A stretch of DNA of 64,000 bases from the NCBI RefSeq assembly GCF_019145475.1, contig NZ_JAHTKI010000020.1, forward strand, positions 1 to 64,000, written 5' to 3'. Source of the stretch: Pseudomonas botevensis. Lineage in GTDB: Bacteria > Pseudomonadota > Gammaproteobacteria > Pseudomonadales > Pseudomonadaceae. Within the stretch, counting starts at the first letter, position 1; the number at the start of each line of letters is the position of its first letter. This document shows positions 7,821 to 16,188 of this stretch, one piece after another. Position numbers and translations under genes: made by a program. The notes under the pieces were generated by a model that was not told where the DNA came from, did no database searches, and saw nothing but the letters and a program-made list of their open reading frames with translations.

Positions 7821-7859
7821 GTCGCTTAAAACAGTCGCTTAAAACAGTCGCTTAAACAG
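7821..7859. repeat. Triple 13-bp tandem repeat
   Basis: Three head-to-tail units of GTCGCTTAAAACA, the last lacking one A. It is non-coding and lies between the duplicated fragments. Confidence 0.75.
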
Positions 7860-7882
7860 ACGGATTACCAAACGTCAGTGAC

Positions 7883-7906
7883 TAACCCGCGTCGCCGCTA
7901 TCTGGC
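7883..7906 (-). repeat. 24-bp copy of the 3' end of the 6627 gene
   Basis: Identical over 24 bases to 6628-6651, which contain the last codons and stop of the exported 136-aa protein (core CCCGCGTCGCCGCTATCTGG), in the same orientation. Flanking similarity ends abruptly. Confidence 0.7.
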
Positions 7907-8071
7907 GACTGGTCGTTTGCGCGAAATTCGTAACGCCTTGGACTGGCGGATTTTCTTGTGCAGGCTGCCAAACCAGATCGTTGTTTTTCAGTGACCCTCA
8001 CCGGATGGAAAGGGCGTCGGCTGCGGTTTCACGTGGTCACCCGTACATGCCGTTCGTCTTAAACCTTTATG

Positions 8072-8093
8072 CACCTGTCAGATCTGACAGGTG
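8072..8093. promoter_or_regulatory. Perfect 22-bp palindrome, candidate operator
   Basis: The half-site CACCTGTCAGA is followed directly by its exact reverse complement, with no spacer. It lies 65 bases before the start of the RCC1-type operon and is not followed by a T-run, so a dimeric repressor site is more likely than a terminator. No binding protein is identified. Confidence 0.5.
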
Positions 8094-8157
8094 ACTGCGC
8101 CTGCGTTTCGAGCCATTAATCACTCCGTCGTCACGTACCTCGACCGGAGTCCTGCGC

Positions 8158-11100
8158 ATGTCTACCACCAACCTGCCTGGCAACACCCCGCTGATTCTGG
8201 ATGAACTCGACTGTCCCGGTCGCACGGGGCCTGATTCTTCGATACCTCCGGTTTGGGGCCTCAACATCGCCGCCGTGCTGGGCAACTTTCCCCGTCAAGG
8301 GTTGCTGTGCCGGATGGGGCCTTGGGGGGCGATGGGCGAGGGCGACAACGTGACGGTGTTCCTGGACCCCGGACAGCAGGTGTTGCAAAAAACCGTACAG
8401 AGGGACGAGGTCAACACGTTACTGCAGATGTTCGTGCCGGCGGGACGCATTAGCGAGGGGCGGCACGCCATGTCATACAGCGTCAAGCGATTGGGCCAGG
8501 TTGTAGAGCCATCCCAGGTTCTGGAGGTGATGGTCAAACTTACCCGGCCCGCCGGCCACGACGATAACGACGAGCCTGGTCACTCGAAACTGGTCATGCG
8601 CCTCCCGCCGGAAATCGTTGAAGGTGGCATCGACAAGGACAACGTGGCTGATGGCGTGGATATCACCATCGAGCTTTATCCGAACGTCCATGTGGGCGAT
8701 GTCATTCAGGTGAGCTGGGGTGGTGTGTTTGTGTTGAGTTCGCCACTGACTCAGGACCAGGTCGATGGCAAGACTCCGATCGTTGTACACATCGACGAAG
8801 CCACTATCCGTGAGGCGGGCGATTCCGATGATGTCGGCGTGGCCGTGGCTTTCGAAGTCTACGACATGGTCGACAACCGCTCCGAGGACTGGAGTCCCGC
8901 CCAGCGAGTGATCGTGGTCGTGGACGCGAGCCGCCTTATCGCGCCACTGCTCAAGGAAGCGCGCAACAATGTGCTGAATCTCGACGAGTTGGCAAGCGCT
9001 GACGGCACCGCGCAAATCTGGGTCATGGCCGGCGGTCAGTTCACGGTTGGCGACAGGCCTGTCATCCGGGTCAAGGGCTCACCGGTGGAGGGTGTGCCGA
9101 TTGATGTCGAGTTCAGCGGTGAACCGCTGATCAGCGTGCCGACAACTGCGGAAATCCCGATCGCCAATGACGTGCTGCGACAATTGGCGAAATCGCAGAT
9201 GGCCTTGTCCTATCGACTGGAAAAAGCTGACGGCTCCGCAGCTCTGCACTCAAAGACGCAATTCATCAGCGTCATCGGCGAAGTAGAACAGCTGGCGGCA
9301 CCCAACGCGCTGGAGGCTGTCAGTGGGGCGCTCGACCCGGCATTGGCTCGGGTGCGGGTGGAGATTCCATTTGATAAGTCCTTTACCTCCGACGGTGTTC
9401 TCAAGCTGTTCTGGCTCGGCACTGGCCCCGACCTGATCCCGTACCTGCCCGATCTACCGCTTCGACCGATTACTAACGGTGAGATCGTTGCGGGCAAACC
9501 GCTTGTGATCGAAGTTAGCGGTGAGCATTTGGCCCCGATCAACGGCGGCAAGCTGGAACTTTATTATCAGTATCTGACTGACGACACAGTGCTGAGCACT
9601 CTCAATCGGGTCAATGCCACGCATGCCGTACGCGAATCTATCCACGCCGATGAGCTGCGAGTCGGCGAGCCACGCCTGGAGCTGCCCCAGCCGGAAGTGG
9701 CCGGGGTGCTGGATGGTGCTCTGCCGGCCGACACCGCCGGCACGACCCTGAAGGTGACGTATCTGGGCACCGTCAAGGATGATGAGGTGGTCTATGAATG
9801 GGTCGGCTCGCAAACCGGTACGGCTACCGATTCGATCAGACTGAATTCGCTCACCGCCGCAAAGCCGGTGCTGTTCAACATTGACGCGACCCTGATCAAG
9901 GGCAACGAGGGCGGCGAGGTCTCCGCGTCGTACTTCATCAAGCGGGCGGCGGGGGGCACCAGTTATTCAAATCCGCTTGAGTTTGTAGTTGGCGAGGTTG
10001 CCAGCGATTTGCACATTGTCGGGCAAAGATCTCAGACAGGGATTCATTACCACGCCAACCCCAGCCGGCTCATGGCTTCGGCGTCGGTCGGCGATGAGTT
10101 CGCATGGAGTTATCTGGACGAAACGCAGAGCGTTTCAGGTACTGCGTTTCTTGATGAAAAGCCGGAAAAGGCGCTGGTGGTCACCGTAAAAAAAGACGGC
10201 AGAAACATCGCGCGCAAAGTGTTGCGTCCGAGCAATGTCACGGGTGTTTTCAACCTGAATGGTCGTCACAGCGGCTGTATTGTCAAAGACGATGGCAGCG
10301 TTTTCGGGTGGAGTGACAACAGTGAAATGCGGCCTCCTGCCGGGCTCGCGGGGGTGCGTTGTGTGACCGCCGGTGGACAAGCGTTTGCCGCATTGAAGAA
10401 AGACGCCACCGTCACTGCATGGGGGGCACCCGCTCATGGCGGAGTCATTGCTCCCGATATCGCAGCACAACTGACCAGGGTCATCAAACTGGCGGCCACC
10501 GCCGGAGCCTTTCTCGCCTTGCGTGAAGATGGAACGTTGGTGGCATGGGGACATCCAGAATACGGCGGAGTAATTCCGGACGCCGTTGTTTCGCAACTCA
10601 CGGCAGCTGACAAGATCATTGGCAACACGGCTGATTTCAGTGCGGTGCTGCGTGATGGTCGGGTCATCAGTTGGGGTGCCGGTTTTCCTGATGGTCAATG
10701 GATAACGGGGGCCAATGGTGCAACTCAGCTCTGTGCCAGCGACCGCGCATTCAGCGCACTCAAGCCTGACCGAAGCGTATTTGCATGGGGATCGGCGGAC
10801 CACGGGGGGGCGCTGCCTGGACCCCTGACCAATGTGACGTTCATTGCGTCCACCAGTGCTGCATTCACTGCGTTGAAAACCGATGGTTCTGTGACGGCCT
10901 GGGGGCATCAACGGTTTGGCGGTGATGCCCCTCCTGAGCTGCGGCAGGTTCAGCACCTGACCGGGTCAACCACGGCTTTCTGTGCTCTTAAGGCAGACGG
11001 TTCACTCGTCGCCTGGGGAGAGCCGGGCGAAGGTGGAACAGTGCCACCGGGATTGAGTCCGGCCACTTCAATATCCGCCTCTTACGGCTCTTTCACTGCG

Positions 11101-11289
11101 CTGTTGAACAATCAGCTCGCGGTGTCGTGGGGCGTCAATGCTTCATCACCCGATCTTGCATCCGTTGTTTGTGCCTATGCCGCCGGTCCTCATGTGGTGG
11201 TGCTCGGTGCGGGGGGCACCGTGCAGGCGGCAGGTCCCAATCCTCCCGATCTCGAGAACTTGACCGGAAAGGTTTCATATTTCGAGTGA
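8158..11289 (+). CDS. Large Ig-like plus RCC1-repeat protein (1043 aa)
   Basis: No signal peptide or membrane span is visible. Residues about 1-130 are unique. About 140-690 consist of several beta-sandwich modules with the repeated pattern of large bacterial Ig-like domains (for example VGDVIQVSWGG, and KVTYLGTVKDDEVVYEW). From about 695 to the end are RCC1/ATS1-type repeats of some 45-50 residues with the core AFxALKxDGSVxAWGxxxxGG, of which about seven can be counted. RCC1 propellers bind proteins or chromatin in eukaryotes; bacterial versions are mostly of unknown function and some are secreted effectors. The ATG at 8158 is the first in frame; the ribosome-binding site is weak (CCGGAGTCC). 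It is the first and largest of three tandem paralogues and is preceded by the palindrome at 8072. Confidence 0.8.
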   Translation: MSTTNLPGNTPLILDELDCPGRTGPDSSIPPVWGLNIAAVLGNFPRQGLLCRMGPWGAMGEGDNVTVFLDPGQQVLQKTVQRDEVNTLLQMFVPAGRISEGRHAMSYSVKRLGQVVEPSQVLEVMVKLTRPAGHDDNDEPGHSKLVMRLPPEIVEGGIDKDNVADGVDITIELYPNVHVGDVIQVSWGGVFVLSSPLTQDQVDGKTPIVVHIDEATIREAGDSDDVGVAVAFEVYDMVDNRSEDWSPAQRVIVVVDASRLIAPLLKEARNNVLNLDELASADGTAQIWVMAGGQFTVGDRPVIRVKGSPVEGVPIDVEFSGEPLISVPTTAEIPIANDVLRQLAKSQMALSYRLEKADGSAALHSKTQFISVIGEVEQLAAPNALEAVSGALDPALARVRVEIPFDKSFTSDGVLKLFWLGTGPDLIPYLPDLPLRPITNGEIVAGKPLVIEVSGEHLAPINGGKLELYYQYLTDDTVLSTLNRVNATHAVRESIHADELRVGEPRLELPQPEVAGVLDGALPADTAGTTLKVTYLGTVKDDEVVYEWVGSQTGTATDSIRLNSLTAAKPVLFNIDATLIKGNEGGEVSASYFIKRAAGGTSYSNPLEFVVGEVASDLHIVGQRSQTGIHYHANPSRLMASASVGDEFAWSYLDETQSVSGTAFLDEKPEKALVVTVKKDGRNIARKVLRPSNVTGVFNLNGRHSGCIVKDDGSVFGWSDNSEMRPPAGLAGVRCVTAGGQAFAALKKDATVTAWGAPAHGGVIAPDIAAQLTRVIKLAATAGAFLALREDGTLVAWGHPEYGGVIPDAVVSQLTAADKIIGNTADFSAVLRDGRVISWGAGFPDGQWITGANGATQLCASDRAFSALKPDRSVFAWGSADHGGALPGPLTNVTFIASTSAAFTALKTDGSVTAWGHQRFGGDAPPELRQVQHLTGSTTAFCALKADGSLVAWGEPGEGGTVPPGLSPATSISASYGSFTALLNNQLAVSWGVNASSPDLASVVCAYAAGPHVVVLGAGGTVQAAGPNPPDLENLTGKVSYFE

Positions 11290-11342
11290 TTCACCATCAA
11301 TCCTTCCCTTCGAAAGGGAAGCTGGTTCGAGGAGTTTTCGTC

Positions 11343-13223
11343 ATGAACATGAATGTCGAAGCGATACCTACGGTCAAGCAAGTCGCGGTCATGGGTGAAC
11401 CCTTGGTCGGCGGAACGGTGAGTGGCAGTTACCTCTATGAAAATCCGGATGAGAACCCTGAGGGCGCATCGGTTTTCCGTTGGTACAAGGGGGGAGCGGA
11501 CGGTAGCGTTATCGCCAATACCCTCGATTTGACGCTGACCGCAGAGCACTCGGGCATCAGTCTGGTCTTCTCGGTCACGCCAGTGGCGGCGTCGGGTGAG
11601 CAGGGTGTTGAAACGTTTTCCGATCCCGTGGAGGTTATCCGGGACGGATTCCAGAACATTTCGGACGAGGAGAGTGAGAACAGTTTTCTGAAACAGCGGG
11701 GTCAGTTCGCATTCCATGCCGAAGAACCCAAGGACAGGGTCTTTACGTCCACCGCCGGCGCATTCGCCCTGAAAAACAGACTTACGCAGAACGTTATGGT
11801 CGTCGGTACACAGGCTTTTGGAGGGACGGTGCCCCCGGAGCTGGTCACCTACCTGCAAAACAACCCGGCCATCACGATGTTCTCGACGCAGAACAGTTTC
11901 GGGGCGTTGGTTCCGGTGCTGGGGCACAACCAGCTGCTGGTCTGGGGGCCTGGAATACCGGCTGCTTTGCCCAACCTTCAGGACATTCGGTCGGTTTACA
12001 GCAATGGCTCCTCGCTCGCGTTTATCTATGAGGATCCCGCTCCCGGCGAAAACACGATTGGCGCGGTAGGGACCGCCGCCACGGGTGGCGAAGTACCCGT
12101 CGAGATACAGAACAAGCTGATGTTCGACCGTCCCCGTGCGATCTACGCCACCCTCGATGCCTTTGCGGTGCTGACCGAAGCCGGTCGGGTATACGTGTGG
12201 GGTGCCGCAGCCAACGGTGGTTCGATTCCGGTCGATATCCAGACGCAACTGAACAGCATGAAAGTGCAGCGTATCGTGGCGTCTCGTACGGCGTTCTGCG
12301 CCGTGACCGCCAGTGGGGAGATCATCGGTTGGGGGGCGAATGGCGTCATTCCCGCCGCCGCACTGGAGAAGATCTATGACGACGACGGTGCGCTCAATGT
12401 GATTGCCAATGACAGTGCCTTCGTAACGATCACCAAGGGCCGGCGCAAAGCTGTGACATGGGGGCTGGCCGCACATGGAGGAACCATGAGCGAGTACGCC
12501 GCCAGTCTGGCAGCTCGGGGGAATCTGGCGCTATGTACAGCCGCACCCTGGGCGATGTGCCTGATCAATGAAAGCGGGCAAGCGGCGGCCTGGGGATCCG
12601 CTGCCCATGGCGGCGGGGATATTCCTGCGCAAGGCCAGGACGCAGAAGCCGTTGACCTGCCGTTGAACGCTCAGGCACTGCTTGAGCACGCCGACGTTGA
12701 AACGCAGATCGAGGCGATGTTCAGCAACGCCAGGTTTTCCAAAAGCTTGCAAAGCAGGGTTGGTTCCCGCGTCACGTTGCTGGACGGCGAGGAAATCCAA
12801 TTGGTGCGCAACGATGGCAGCTTTGTATTGCTCAGTCGTCATCCGGATGGCCGGACAAAAAACGTGGTCGCCTGGGGGGTGGCGGCAGCGGGCGGCACGA
12901 TTCCCGGCGATGTCAAACAGACGCTGATGGCAAGCCGGATTCGCAAGATCTTCAGCAGCAATGGCGCGTATGCAGCGCTGGTCGATCAAGGGATGACCGA
13001 GGGTGTGGTCGTCGCTTGGGGGCGAGCCACCCAGGATGGCGGAACGATACCCGATGCGCTGCGCTCCGCCTTAAGCGGTGGTGTTGTCGAGTTGTACACC
13101 ATTCAAGCCATGCCCGTACCTAACGGAACGGCTGCCGCTGCTTTTGCCGCACGTAAATCGAACAACAAGTACGTGACATGGGGCGCTCACGTCAAGAATG
13201 AAGAGTTCGATCCTTCAGTCTGA
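11343..13223 (+). CDS. RCC1-repeat protein, paralogue 2 (626 aa)
   Basis: ATG 11343 (MNMNVEAIPTVKQ) follows GAGGAG; the longer open frame back to 11127 overlaps the previous gene in another frame and has no RBS. Residues about 12-110 form one Ig-like module (LVGGTVSGSYLYENPDENPE, then FRWYKGG). The segment NSFLKQRGQFAFHAEEPKDRV links it to RCC1-like repeats from about 135 to the end, each with an AWG/VWG core followed by a Gly pair (WGAAANGGSIP, WGLAAHGGTM, WGVAAAGGTIP). No signal peptide is present. It is clearly homologous to the gene at 13280 along its whole length. The 53-base gap to the gene before it indicates an operon. Function unknown. Confidence 0.8.
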   Translation: MNMNVEAIPTVKQVAVMGEPLVGGTVSGSYLYENPDENPEGASVFRWYKGGADGSVIANTLDLTLTAEHSGISLVFSVTPVAASGEQGVETFSDPVEVIRDGFQNISDEESENSFLKQRGQFAFHAEEPKDRVFTSTAGAFALKNRLTQNVMVVGTQAFGGTVPPELVTYLQNNPAITMFSTQNSFGALVPVLGHNQLLVWGPGIPAALPNLQDIRSVYSNGSSLAFIYEDPAPGENTIGAVGTAATGGEVPVEIQNKLMFDRPRAIYATLDAFAVLTEAGRVYVWGAAANGGSIPVDIQTQLNSMKVQRIVASRTAFCAVTASGEIIGWGANGVIPAAALEKIYDDDGALNVIANDSAFVTITKGRRKAVTWGLAAHGGTMSEYAASLAARGNLALCTAAPWAMCLINESGQAAAWGSAAHGGGDIPAQGQDAEAVDLPLNAQALLEHADVETQIEAMFSNARFSKSLQSRVGSRVTLLDGEEIQLVRNDGSFVLLSRHPDGRTKNVVAWGVAAAGGTIPGDVKQTLMASRIRKIFSSNGAYAALVDQGMTEGVVVAWGRATQDGGTIPDALRSALSGGVVELYTIQAMPVPNGTAAAAFAARKSNNKYVTWGAHVKNEEFDPSV

Positions 13224-13279
13224 TCAATGAGCGTTTTTGTGCAACGCAACGCCATTCCCTCTCGCCAAGGAAAACTGAG

Positions 13280-15130
13280 ATGAATACGAGAGCCGAACCT
13301 GTCGCCCGCAATGTCATCATCATCGGAGAAACGCTGACTGGTGGTGTCGTGCGCGGCAGCTACAAGTATGAAAATGCCGATGAGAACCCTGAAGGCACCT
13401 CCCTGTATCAGTGGTATCTGGACGACTCGCCGATAACCGGGCCGGCAGGCACTGCAGTTGATCTGAGAATCAAGGAAGAGTACAGCGGACGATCCGTTGT
13501 GTTTGCGGTAACGCCTGTCGCGTCCACGGGCGAAACCGGCAAGGAGGTGCGTTCTGACGCCAAAAAGGTGAGCTCCGATTTTCAGGGCATCAGCCATGGC
13601 GAAAACGAAAGCAGCTTTCTGAAACAGGTCGGTAATTTTTCCGTGCATATCCCAGAACCGTCAGATCGAGTGCTCGTCTCCACGGGCGGTGTATTTGCGC
13701 TGCTTGATCCTGTTACCCAACAGAGTTACATCCATGGCCAGTCGGGTTGGGGATTCCCCGTACCATCCGACATTATCAATTTTCTAAAGAACAACCCGGC
13801 CACTCGGTTCTTTTCAACTGAAAGGGATTTTGGCGCACTGGTAAACAACGGACCAGGCAATCAGCTCCTGGTATGGGGCACCAATATTCCGGCTACTCAC
13901 TCGGTAAAGCTGACGGACATCAAATCGGTCTACAGCAACCGCGTGTGTTTTGCGTTTATCTACAAAGAGGGTGCGCCTGGCTCCGATCGAATCGGTGCAA
14001 TCGGCTTGAAGGGTTCCGGCGATGTCATTCCCGACCTGATTCAGCGAGCGCTGTGGTTCGATGAACCCGTCGCCATCCATGCCACGGAAAATGCCTTCGC
14101 GGTTCGAACGGTAAACGGCAAGGTCTACGCGTGGGGCAATGCGGCCAATGGCGGCACGATCGACGCACAAGCCCAGTCGTACCTCGACAATATGTTTGTC
14201 GAGCGGATCGTTGCCGCTGCGGCTGCGTTTTGCGCTATCGGGCGCAATGGCGAGATTGTTACCTGGGGGGTGGGGCCGAACGGCGGGGCCATTCCGGCAG
14301 CCAAGCTGGAGTCGATTCTCAACGATGGCGGCGTGATCTCGGTAACGGCAGCCACCACCGCATTTTGTGCAATTACCCGTGACAGAAGGAAGGCCGTCAG
14401 TTGGGGGCTGGCAGGTGAGGGCGGCACAATGTCCGAATCGGCGTCGTTGATCGCCGTGCGCGGCGGGGTAGTGATATGCAAGGCCACGCGGTGGGCATTC
14501 TGCATCATCACTGAGCGTGGAGAGGCAGAGGCTTGGGGAGCCCCGCAATACGGTGGCGCATCACTGACTCAAGCCGTGCGCGACGAAATTGAGGCAGCAG
14601 TCAAGGATACCCAGCCAAGGCCGGCAGACAGCAAAGGTCATGTCGGCAGCAGAGCCATTACGGTTCCCGGAGTGCTGAGTCTCTACTCCAATGACGTGAG
14701 CTACTTCCTGCTCAGTCAGCATGAAGATGGTCGAACCCGTGCAGTGGTGGTCTGGGGGGCGAAGGAACATGGCGGCGAAATGTCTTCGGGCGTCCGCCAG
14801 TCACTGATGGCCAGCATGATCATCGGCGTGTATTGCACGAATGGCGCCTATGGTGTCGTAGGTGCGCAAGGTCCTGTGTATGGAGCCGTGATGGTGTGGG
14901 GCGCGACATTGGCCATGGAAGACGCCGGGGAGATTCCACCGGAACTCGCTCAGTATCTGCGCAGTGATGTTGTGGAACTCTATTCAATCAAACGCTACCC
15001 GTTCTACCAGGCTCCACCCCCGATCCCGCCTCGTCCCGACCCATCCTTTGCAGCAAGGCGCCGGGATGGCAGCTATGTGCTTTGGGGGGGAAACGTCGAC
15101 AATCAATATTACAAGCCCGAGCCTGAGTGA
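13280..15130 (+). CDS. RCC1-repeat protein, paralogue 3 (616 aa)
   Basis: ATG 13280 follows AAGGAAA. The architecture is the same as its upstream neighbour: an Ig-like domain (LTGGVVRGSYKYENADENPE, FQGISHGENESSFLKQ), then RCC1-type repeats (VYAWGNAANGGTI, IVTWGVGPNGGAIP, AVSWGLAGEGGTM, VMVWGATLAMEDAGEIPPE), and an ending in YVLWGGNVDN. The two share long near-identical stretches, so they arose by tandem duplication and then diverged. There is no export signal. A strong hairpin at 15164-15200 follows, ending the operon. Confidence 0.8.
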   Translation: MNTRAEPVARNVIIIGETLTGGVVRGSYKYENADENPEGTSLYQWYLDDSPITGPAGTAVDLRIKEEYSGRSVVFAVTPVASTGETGKEVRSDAKKVSSDFQGISHGENESSFLKQVGNFSVHIPEPSDRVLVSTGGVFALLDPVTQQSYIHGQSGWGFPVPSDIINFLKNNPATRFFSTERDFGALVNNGPGNQLLVWGTNIPATHSVKLTDIKSVYSNRVCFAFIYKEGAPGSDRIGAIGLKGSGDVIPDLIQRALWFDEPVAIHATENAFAVRTVNGKVYAWGNAANGGTIDAQAQSYLDNMFVERIVAAAAAFCAIGRNGEIVTWGVGPNGGAIPAAKLESILNDGGVISVTAATTAFCAITRDRRKAVSWGLAGEGGTMSESASLIAVRGGVVICKATRWAFCIITERGEAEAWGAPQYGGASLTQAVRDEIEAAVKDTQPRPADSKGHVGSRAITVPGVLSLYSNDVSYFLLSQHEDGRTRAVVVWGAKEHGGEMSSGVRQSLMASMIIGVYCTNGAYGVVGAQGPVYGAVMVWGATLAMEDAGEIPPELAQYLRSDVVELYSIKRYPFYQAPPPIPPRPDPSFAARRRDGSYVLWGGNVDNQYYKPEPE

Positions 15131-15163
15131 TTCGTCGTTCAGGTCGATGGATCGTGCAAGACG

Positions 15164-15200
15164 CCTCACCCTGTCCCTCCGTAAGAGGGCTAGGGTGAGG
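15164..15200. terminator. Bidirectional terminator-like hairpin
   Basis: CCTCACCCT (15164-15172) and AGGGTGAGG (15192-15200) pair perfectly, with an inner CCCTC/GAGGG extension. It separates the convergent RCC1 operon and gspI and includes the gspI stop codon. No T-run follows on the plus strand. Confidence 0.65.
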
Positions 15201-15576
15201 GCTGCTCCAGTCGATTCAACACAGTCTCGATCCGCGCCAACGCCGGCCCCTCCCGACTCCGATCAAACACCTGCACCCCAACCCTGAGTAACCGCCCATT
15301 CTCCGCCACCCCAATCACCTGCTCACACCGCAACAACAACCGCCCCTGATCACACTCCAGCACCTTCATCCCCATCGGCAATCGCCCCTCCAGCCGCAGC
15401 TCCGCCATCCGACTCTGCGCCGCAATCATCGCAATCGAGCGATCCCGCAATATCCCGCTGCTCTGTGTCATCAACCCCGCCACGCGCACGGCGGCGGACA
15501 GGGCCACGGCGATGATCGCCAGCGCCACCAGCACTTCAATCAGGGTAAATCCAGCTTCTCGGGAGGGGGCGCGCAT
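15190..15576 (-). CDS. gspI: Type II secretion minor pseudopilin GspI (HxcV-like, 128 aa)
   Basis: The start at 15576 gives MRAPSREAGFTLIEVLVALA: a short basic leader, the prepilin peptidase site G/FTLIE and the Glu at +5, followed by a single hydrophobic helix. The frame extends to 15639, but the extra residues would make an atypically long leader. GspI is part of the tip complex of the pseudopilus (with H/J/K) that pushes substrates through the secretin. Length is normal for the family. It is transcribed away from the other type II genes, divergent from gspG across 145 bases. It could be another minor pseudopilin, but the VLVALAI helix favours GspI. Confidence 0.75.
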   Translation of the reverse strand: MRAPSREAGFTLIEVLVALAIIAVALSAAVRVAGLMTQSSGILRDRSIAMIAAQSRMAELRLEGRLPMGMKVLECDQGRLLLRCEQVIGVAENGRLLRVGVQVFDRSREGPALARIETVLNRLEQPSP

Positions 15577-15721
15577 CGGGTTCTCGGGGCTCGGGCAGCC
15601 CTTGAAGCTAACGCCCGCGCTTGACCGCTTGACGACCAAAACTCCCGAGGATTTTCAACATCCCTGACATATCTTCTTGCAACACTGCGCGTCGAATTGA
15701 ATCAAGCCAGGAAATGACGAG

Positions 15722-16180
15722 ATGGATATCGTGCAGTTCAAACAGCCTGTTCAACCGCCCCGGCTGCCGCGCGCGCAGCAGGGTTTTACGCTGATCGAAA
15801 TCATGGTCGTGGTGGTGATTCTCGGGATTCTCGCGGCGATGGTGGTGCCCAAGGTGCTGGATCGGCCGGATCAGGCGCGGGCCACGGCGGCGAAGCAGGA
15901 CATCGGCGGTTTGATGCAGGCGCTGAAGCTGTATCGCCTCGATCACGGTACGTATCCGACCATGAACCAGGGCCTGAAAGTGCTGGTGGAGAAACCGGCC
16001 GATGCGAAGAACACTAACTGGCGTTCGTATCTGGAACGCCTGCCGAACGATCCCTGGGGACGTCCTTATCAATACCTCAACCCCGGCGCCAACGGCGAGA
16101 TCGATATCTTTTCCCTCGGCGCCGACGGCCAGCCTGACGGCGACGGCGTGAATGCCGACATCGGTTCCTGGCAGTTGTAA
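15722..16180 (+). CDS. gspG: Type II secretion major pseudopilin GspG (HxcT-like, 152 aa)
   Basis: The leader ends QQG/FTLIEIMVVVVILGILA, the canonical prepilin peptidase site and N-terminal helix, after a rather long 20-residue leader. Downstream are the GspG landmarks: LKLYRLDHGTYPT, WGRPYQYLNPG and a C-terminal calcium-loop-like GADGQPDGDGVNADIGSW. The protein polymerises into the inner-membrane pseudopilus. It is the first gene of the gspG-K-L-M-D-E-F operon; gspK starts eight bases after its stop. Confidence 0.93.
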   Translation: MDIVQFKQPVQPPRLPRAQQGFTLIEIMVVVVILGILAAMVVPKVLDRPDQARATAAKQDIGGLMQALKLYRLDHGTYPTMNQGLKVLVEKPADAKNTNWRSYLERLPNDPWGRPYQYLNPGANGEIDIFSLGADGQPDGDGVNADIGSWQL

Positions 16181-16188
16181 GGCCGCCC

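Larger units (their letters stand above)
7508..8157. other. Gene-free stretch holding duplicated remnants
   Basis: I find no credible coding frame. It contains a decayed fragment of the 5263 gene (7664-7695), a 13-bp triple tandem repeat (7821-7859), a 24-bp copy of the 3' end of the 6627 gene (7883-7906) and a perfect palindrome (8072-8093). It looks like debris of a duplication followed by the promoter region of the RCC1-type operon. Confidence 0.6.

Noticed and set aside
11127..11342. Upstream extension of paralogue 2 of the RCC1 genes
   Set aside because: It overlaps the end of the first gene in another frame; a good RBS precedes ATG 11343 and the paralogue at 13280 starts at the equivalent place.
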